A stretch of DNA of 6,751 nt, taken from contig CADCOL010000231.1 of assembly GCA_902803015.1 (NCBI GenBank), forward strand, positions 1-6,751, in the 5' to 3' direction. Both the position numbers and the translations under genes were made by a program. The notes under the pieces are model-generated. The model saw only the letters and a list, made by a program, of their open reading frames with translations, had not been told where the DNA came from and ran no database searches. Positions 4,820 through 6,751 of this stretch are shown one piece after another. The stretch comes from an uncultured Lachnospiraceae bacterium (GTDB lineage: Bacteria; Bacillota; Clostridia; Lachnospirales; Lachnospiraceae). Position 1 is the stretch's first letter. Every line of letters begins with the position of its first letter.

Positions 4820-6090
4820 TATTTCTTATCCTCAGAACCAAATGCCATCTCGCTGAAATATTCGAGAATACATCTTCTCATTAATATTAACGAATAAGCC
4901 ACCGCACTTTCGCGGATTTTTGCACGATTTCCTTTAAAAATATATTTTTCGACCGTAATCTTACCTTTCACGGAGCATCCGATGAATACCGTACCGACCG
5001 GAATTTCCTCGGTTCCGCCGTCCGGACCGGCAAGTCCCGTAACGGAAACCACCACATCCGCCTTATTTATAAGGGCCGAACCTTTTAACATTTCCTCGCA
5101 GACTTCCCTGCTGACTGCGGTGTATTTCTGCAGGACACCCTTCTTGATTCCGAGAAGTTTTCTCTTTGCCTTGTTGGAATAGGTAACATAGCAGAGTTTC
5201 AAAACATCAGAAACACCGGGCACGTTAATCAGTCGTCCCGCAACCAGACCACCGGTACAACTTTCCACGGTGGAAACCGTCAGATGATTGGCAACAAGCA
5301 GATCCACAACGGATTTTTCCAGTGTCACTTCGGGGTCGGTTGAATAAATATAATCGCCGAATCGGTTCTTTAATTCCCTTACAACCGGTTTTACAAGCTT
5401 GGAAGCCTCTTTTTCGGTCTCCGCTTTTGCCGTAACACGGACATGTACTTCGCCGGATTTCGCATAAGGTGCAACCGTCGGATTCGTTCCCATCGTCAGA
5501 TCCTGAATCTTTTCATCGACACGGCTTTCACCGATGCCGCACATTTTAACGACTTTCGATACGATGACACCGGGACTTTTTTCAATCAAATACGGCTTTA
5601 CGCTCTTTTCAAACATTGCGGTCAGTTCCACGGGAGGTCCGGGGAGCAGAATCGCGCACTTGTCGTCTTTTTCGATAATGATTCCGGGTGCGGTGCCGTT
5701 ATCGTTATATAAAACGATACTGTCCTTCGGAACATATGCCTGTTTTTCATTGATGGCAGGCATTTCAAAGCCGCGGTTTGCGAAGAATTCGCGAATCTCC
5801 GCCATCGCTTTCGAGTCAAGAACGAGTTCCTGATTCAGCGCTTCCGCAACGCTTTCTTTGGTCAGATCGTCCTCGGTCGGTCCCAAACCGCCCGATAAAA
5901 TAACGCAGTCCGAACGGTTCCATGCGGTCAGAAAGGCATCCTGAATCCTGCTTTTATTGTCACCGACAACGGTCTGATAAAAACAGGAAATGCCAAGCGC
6001 CGCACACTGTTCGGACAGGTACTGTGCATTCGTATTTACAATATTTCCAAGAAGAAGTTCCGTTCCTACAAAAACAAATTCTGCCTTCAT
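4819..6090 (-). CDS. cinA: CinA, competence/damage-inducible protein (NMN amidohydrolase domain)
   Basis: A 423-residue cytoplasmic protein of usual CinA length. The N-terminal COG1058 (MoCF-like) domain covers about residues 1-170, with VGTELLLGNIVNTNAQYLSE (8-27), SGGLGPTEDDLTKE (66-79) and LLPGPPVE (148-155). A middle domain leads to the C-terminal PncC domain (about 255-410), with STVESCTGG (273-281) carrying the active-site Ser-Cys-Thr region and SVTGLAGPDGGTEEIPVGTV (349-368). In known enzymes the C-terminal domain deamidates nicotinamide mononucleotide to nicotinate mononucleotide in the pyridine nucleotide salvage cycle, and the N-terminal domain has ADP-ribose pyrophosphatase activity in some members. 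All main motifs are present, so it is likely functional. Its ATG is preceded by AAAGGA and lies 30 nt after the pgsA stop. Its stop codon overlaps the next gene's start. In many Firmicutes recA follows cinA; here it does not. Confidence 0.95.
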   Translation of the reverse strand: MKAEFVFVGTELLLGNIVNTNAQYLSEQCAALGISCFYQTVVGDNKSRIQDAFLTAWNRSDCVILSGGLGPTEDDLTKESVAEALNQELVLDSKAMAEIREFFANRGFEMPAINEKQAYVPKDSIVLYNDNGTAPGIIIEKDDKCAILLPGPPVELTAMFEKSVKPYLIEKSPGVIVSKVVKMCGIGESRVDEKIQDLTMGTNPTVAPYAKSGEVHVRVTAKAETEKEASKLVKPVVRELKNRFGDYIYSTDPEVTLEKSVVDLLVANHLTVSTVESCTGGLVAGRLINVPGVSDVLKLCYVTYSNKAKRKLLGIKKGVLQKYTAVSREVCEEMLKGSALINKADVVVSVTGLAGPDGGTEEIPVGTVFIGCSVKGKITVEKYIFKGNRAKIRESAVAYSLILMRRCILEYFSEMAFGSEDKK

Positions 6091-6120
6091 ACGTTATTCC
6101 TTTCTTCCGGTCATAGCTTT

Positions 6121-6717
6121 TCAGCTTTCTTTTGCCGTTCCGGCTTCGTCTTCTTTCTTCTCGTCTTTTAAAACATTGCGGTTCTTTACAAGATAATCAA
6201 TCAGGCTGAACAGGGTTAAAATACATACCAGCCACTGCAGCACGATTCCCACAAATGCGATTCTTTCGATATCCGCAATTAAGAAGCATACCATAACCAT
6301 CTGTGCCGCCGTCTTGACCTTGCCCCAGATGCTTGCTGCGATTACCACGCCTTTTTCCGCTGCCACCAGACGGAAACCGCTGATGATAAAATCTCTGGCG
6401 ATAATTAACATGACAAGCCAGATATTCGCCTTGCCGAGCATCATAAGCCCGATTAACGCAAGGTTTACCAGGAGTTTATCCGCAAGCGGATCCATAAATT
6501 TTCCGAAATTGGTAATCATGTTGTATTTTCTGGCGATTTTTCCGTCCAGCATATCGGTTAAGGAAGCCACAATAAAGATTCCCAGTGCAATCCACTTGCT
6601 GTAAGGCTCGATTGCCGCAAAACCGAACGGGAGAAATCCCTGCTGATTCATTAAGAAGAATAAGAAGAACGGAATCATAATGATTCTTGATAATGTCAGC
6701 TTATTCGCTAAATTCAT
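6121..6717 (-). CDS. pgsA: CDP-diacylglycerol--glycerol-3-phosphate 3-phosphatidyltransferase
   Basis: A 198-residue integral membrane enzyme that makes phosphatidylglycerophosphate from CDP-diacylglycerol and glycerol-3-phosphate, the committed step to phosphatidylglycerol. The complete CDP-alcohol phosphotransferase motif D-G-x2-A-R-x8-G-x3-D-x3-D is present: D58, G59, A62, R63, G72, D76 and D80, with the additional D55 before it. The N-terminus MNLANKLTLSRIIMIPFFLF is typical of PgsA. Hydrophobic segments lie at about 10-23, 42-54, 83-95, 98-116, 134-148 and 153-174, and the last 20 residues are charged and probably cytoplasmic. Length is normal for the family. A GGAG site lies about 11 nt before the ATG. 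It is the first complete gene of the unit in view. Its promoter and any upstream gene (rimO is common at this position in Firmicutes) lie outside the window: the 34 nt to the right edge show only the ribosome binding site. Confidence 0.95.
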   Translation of the reverse strand: MNLANKLTLSRIIMIPFFLFFLMNQQGFLPFGFAAIEPYSKWIALGIFIVASLTDMLDGKIARKYNMITNFGKFMDPLADKLLVNLALIGLMMLGKANIWLVMLIIARDFIISGFRLVAAEKGVVIAASIWGKVKTAAQMVMVCFLIADIERIAFVGIVLQWLVCILTLFSLIDYLVKNRNVLKDEKKEDEAGTAKES

Positions 6718-6751
6718 CGAAAACTACTCCAATCAAATCATATTCGTTACA

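Noticed and set aside
4241..4897. Plus-strand open frame of 218 codons
   Set aside because: Antisense to the same gene and the end of cinA; Arg/Leu-rich composition of a shadow frame.

Overview
The window looks like chromosomal DNA of an anaerobic Clostridia-type Firmicute, most likely Lachnospiraceae-like. The reasons are strong AGGAGG-type ribosome binding sites, tightly packed co-directional genes, a pgsA-cinA pair, and a NifU-like scaffold gene followed by a GGGtGRT-family gene, a pairing I recall mainly from gut clostridia. Every supported gene lies on the minus strand, so transcription runs from the right edge to the left edge.

Right part (6717 down to 1547): five genes, probably one transcription unit. 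pgsA (phosphatidylglycerophosphate synthase) is followed by cinA (CinA/PncC-type protein). A 640-residue membrane protein comes next, with an N-terminal zinc ribbon, QG repeats, one transmembrane helix, an RsiV/DUF3298-like outer domain and a very acidic tail. It starts inside the cinA stop codon (TAATG). Then comes a 206-residue Cys-rich protein with a C-x5-C-x3-C-x2-C cluster, a lipobox-like hydrophobic segment, YDENGN repeats and an acidic tail. Last is a compact radical SAM enzyme of the glycyl-radical-enzyme-activase type. Gaps are -1 to 30 nt. No glycyl radical enzyme is visible in the window.

Intergenic region (1388-1546): no convincing terminator hairpin is seen. It holds an extended -10 promoter reading toward the left edge and a 7-bp inverted repeat that spans the predicted leader.

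Left part (1387 down to the edge): a two-gene unit, an IscU/NifU-like Fe-S scaffold protein followed by the N-terminal two thirds of a GGGtGRT-family protein. The second gene has strongly biased codon use, which suggests high expression.

The most interesting part is the trio of zinc-ribbon membrane protein, Cys-rich lipoprotein-like protein and radical SAM activase. The close spacing suggests the Cys-rich protein is a partner or substrate of the radical SAM enzyme. The scaffold/GGGtGRT pair also appears to be a little-characterised Fe-S-linked module. Functions for both are inference.
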